From Candidatus Rifleibacteriota bacterium (GTDB lineage: Bacteria > Riflebacteria > Ozemobacteria > Ozemobacterales > Ozemobacteraceae), in contig JAKQKW010000221.1 in NCBI GenBank assembly GCA_029560455.1, positions 1 to 32,677 of the forward strand: a stretch of 32,677 nucleotides of DNA. Reading direction: 5' to 3'. The position numbers and the translations under genes were made by a program. The notes below the pieces were generated by a model. The model was not told where the DNA came from. It saw nothing but the letters and a program-made list of their open reading frames with translations, and did not search any database. Below are positions 30,736 through 32,677 of the stretch, in pieces. Within the stretch, counting starts at the first letter, position 1, and each line of letters starts with the position of its first letter.

Positions 30736-32677
30736 TTAAAGCACCTTAAAGCTAAGATCGGCAACAAGTTTTCTGATCTTCTGTGATGGGTCCTTACGCA
30801 GAACCGGCATATACTGCGAAAGCATCTGTGGGTTGATTCTGGCTACTGCTTTGATAGCGTTGAATCGCAGCATTTCATTGCGGTCATTCAGATAAGGGAA
30901 GATAAAATTCAAAAAATTGGGATCGCAGATTTCGCCCATTGCCCAGATGGCGCTTGCACGCATGTTGGGATCACGGTGTGTCAGCATTTTCTGGATAATC
31001 GGCATGACATTGAAATTGCCGACTTTTCGAATGCCAACGAGCGCATTGGCGCGGATTCGGTTGTTACCGTCTTCGAGAAACGGCAGCAATATCTGAATGG
31101 CCTGCCGGTCTCCAAGCTGTGACACGGCTTCTACAGTGTTTGCCCGGACTCTCGGGTCTGGGTCATTGAAGAAGCTGATCAGATGCTTGATCAGGTCCTG
31201 GTCACCGATAACACCGAGTGTTTTGACGATTGCGGCTCTGACGACTTTTGAGGGGTCTTTCATTGCCGCAAGCAAAGCGTCTTTACCCTTGTCATCGACT
31301 TGAATGTTTTCGAGGAGCAGGGCTGCCTGCAGCCTGGTCTGCGGGTCGAGAGATGAAAGATCCTGAATGACCTGCTCGGTAAAGTTCTGATCGAGTTTTT
31401 GAATGACCTTACCGGCAAGTTTCCTCACTTCTGGGGTTAACTTGGCAAAATTGGCCTTGTAACGTTCTTTGGTGAGGCGGGCAATCTCTTCAAGGGCAAA
31501 ATTGCGCAGCTTTTCTGAGCTGCTGTTGATAAATCTGACCAGATGCGGGGCCAGCTGGTTTGGCGTCATCTGCGCTTTCAGTGTCTGCAGCGAGAAGAAT
31601 GCAACCCCTTCGTCGGGATCATGCAAAGCTTCGAGCAGGAAACTCTGAATCTGCGGAAAATGCTGCTGATTGAGGCACTTCAGTGCAGTCTGCCTGACAT
31701 TGGGAGCCGGATCTTTCGTTGAAGACTTCAACAGCTCCAGCAGACCGTTCATTTTAAGCTCGCTGGCGAACTCAAGGGCCGCAAGCCTGACGCCCGGGTC
31801 AGAATCTTTCAGAAATTTTTCGATGGCAATGTTGCGGTTGCGCGCGGCCAGATTGCGTTTGAAAGCTTCGCGATCCTCTTCTTCCGGAAAACTGTTGACC
31901 AGCTTTAGAACAAGGCGCCAGAGAGTGTCGTCATTGTTGCCCTGCAGGGCGCTCAGCATCAGAGAACCAAAAGAGGGGTCGTTTTCAATGAGCCAGTGAA
32001 AAAGATTGAAAATTTCTTCGAAAGGCCAGTCTTTTAAGGAAAAATAGGTCTCATGAAAGTTTTTCTGGAGAAGTTCTTTGACAAACGGCCTGATAAGAGC
32101 GTGTCGATTCTGGGCGAGCGCGTAAAACAGTCTTCTGATGTTTTTACGGTGCTCATCAGAAATGTCTTCGCGGCTGCGCATCAACTCGACCACACGCTTT
32201 TCCCAGGAATCGTAAAGGCCTGCAAGCATGATTTTGTTCGGTTCGCTGCGGTCGTTCATCCGTTCCCAGGTCTTTTTGATCAGGCTTATCAGAGCATTGA
32301 GAACCTGGCTGCGAATCTCGGTAGCAGATTCCTTGAGCAGTTCAAAGCCTTTGTCGAAGCAGTATGGGTCAAAATGCTTGAAAAGCTCTGGCAGAATTTT
32401 TATGCGGAAGCGTGTGTCACGAATAGAACAAACAAAATCAAGAACCTCATCTTTTGCCTGCGAAAAGCGGTTGATCAAAACCACTTCAGAGAGGTTGTGC
32501 AAACCTTCGAAATGCCCAAGTCGATGCTGTTCGATAAAATGCGGCAATAATTCCTTTACCGGGTATTCGTTGAGAATCTGCACTATCTTTTCTTTGCGGG
32601 CATTTGAGGCTTTTGGATAAAATTCGAGGTAAAGAGGTATGAAATCAGGCCGGCTGAAGCGGGTCAGGGTGTCGAAA
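30736..32677 (-). CDS. HEAT-repeat protein (5' end cut by window edge)
   Basis: At least 647 residues in frame. No stop is met between the GTG at 32583 and the right edge; the frame continues as FDTLTRFSRPDFIPLYLEFYPKAS and so on, so the real start is outside the window. The C-terminal half (from about 31750 leftwards) contains several clear HEAT/PBS-lyase-type repeats: 'DPGVRLAALEFASEL', 'DPAPNVRQTALKCL', 'DPSKVVRAAIVKTLGVIGD', 'DPDPRVRANTVEAVSQLGD', 'DGNNRIRANALVGIRKVG', 'HRDPNMRASAIWAMGEI' and 'RNEMLRFNAIKAVARI'. The N-terminal part is more divergent, probably also helical repeats. It is likely a cytoplasmic protein-binding scaffold. Homologs occur with signalling, phycobilin and adhesion systems, so no specific role can be named. 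Confidence 0.9.
   Translation of the reverse strand, partial: FDTLTRFSRPDFIPLYLEFYPKASNARKEKIVQILNEYPVKELLPHFIEQHRLGHFEGLHNLSEVVLINRFSQAKDEVLDFVCSIRDTRFRIKILPELFKHFDPYCFDKGFELLKESATEIRSQVLNALISLIKKTWERMNDRSEPNKIMLAGLYDSWEKRVVELMRSREDISDEHRKNIRRLFYALAQNRHALIRPFVKELLQKNFHETYFSLKDWPFEEIFNLFHWLIENDPSFGSLMLSALQGNNDDTLWRLVLKLVNSFPEEEDREAFKRNLAARNRNIAIEKFLKDSDPGVRLAALEFASELKMNGLLELLKSSTKDPAPNVRQTALKCLNQQHFPQIQSFLLEALHDPDEGVAFFSLQTLKAQMTPNQLAPHLVRFINSSSEKLRNFALEEIARLTKERYKANFAKLTPEVRKLAGKVIQKLDQNFTEQVIQDLSSLDPQTRLQAALLLENIQVDDKGKDALLAAMKDPSKVVRAAIVKTLGVIGDQDLIKHLISFFNDPDPRVRANTVEAVSQLGDRQAIQILLPFLEDGNNRIRANALVGIRKVGNFNVMPIIQKMLTHRDPNMRASAIWAMGEICDPNFLNFIFPYLNDRNEMLRFNAIKAVARINPQMLSQYMPVLRKDPSQKIRKLVADLSFKVL

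Noticed and set aside
32583..32583. GTG as start of the HEAT-repeat gene
   Set aside because: The frame stays open upstream of it to the window edge and there is no Shine-Dalgarno, so the gene is treated as cut by the edge.

Overview
The window is chromosomal DNA of roughly 50 % GC, densely coding, with almost every gap either a promoter region, a terminator or a short repeat. It suggests a diderm, free-living bacterium: there is a WaaE/KdtX-like glycosyltransferase, a lipobox lipoprotein, the phosphatidylserine/phosphatidylethanolamine pathway and a SecD/SecF pair. The mix (GldA/F/G-DUF4340 transporter, bacterial cyclic-2,3-diphosphoglycerate-synthetase homolog, clostripain lipoprotein, long TPR/zinc-ribbon protein, FmdB) fits deep-branching or candidate phyla such as Riflebacteria, but no rRNA or other marker is present, so this placement is only a guess. 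No tRNA, rRNA, CRISPR array, IS element or phage gene was seen.

Layout. 1-5135 (minus): a four-gene block read right to left: family-2 glycosyltransferase, family-4 glycosyltransferase, a membrane HAMP-GAF-GGDEF protein with a ruined active-site motif, and metG (cut by the left edge). 5136-5498: divergent regulatory gap with an operator-like palindrome and a promoter. 5499-10159 (plus): tightly coupled ABC-2 transporter operon of the GldA-GldF-GldG type plus a DUF4340 protein, ending at a hairpin. 10160-10552: non-coding, with dispersed-repeat hairpins and inverted repeats. 10553-13320 (plus): an unrecognised membrane protein, a class I aminotransferase and a SRAP/HMCES abasic-site protein. 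13321-13571: long imperfect hairpin, then the serS promoter.

13572-18322 (plus): serS, a clostripain-family lipoprotein, then psd and pssA, driven by a perfect-consensus sigma-70 promoter with a 17-bp palindrome where transcription should start. psd and pssA make phosphatidylethanolamine from CDP-diacylglycerol and serine. A bidirectional terminator separates them from a convergent pair (minus): a secreted OB-fold-like protein and a YkvA/DUF1232 protein. 19667-24050 (plus): an RNase Z-like hydrolase overlapping or abutting an orphan NtrC-type response regulator, an FmdB zinc-ribbon protein, and a cyclic-2,3-diphosphoglycerate-synthetase-like protein with a histone-H1-like tail, closed by a strong terminator.

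24159-26972 (minus): 937-residue TPR protein with four FPDY repeats and a terminal zinc ribbon. 27163-30304 (plus): secD, secF, a terminator, and dtd. 30313-32677 (minus): a small membrane protein and a HEAT-repeat protein that runs off the right edge.

The most unusual signals are the psd promoter/operator, the lysine-rich tail on the CpgS homolog, the degenerate GGDEF protein, the TPR-FPDY-zinc-ribbon protein and the non-coding hairpins. I do not see a clear-cut new multi-gene defence or mobile system here.
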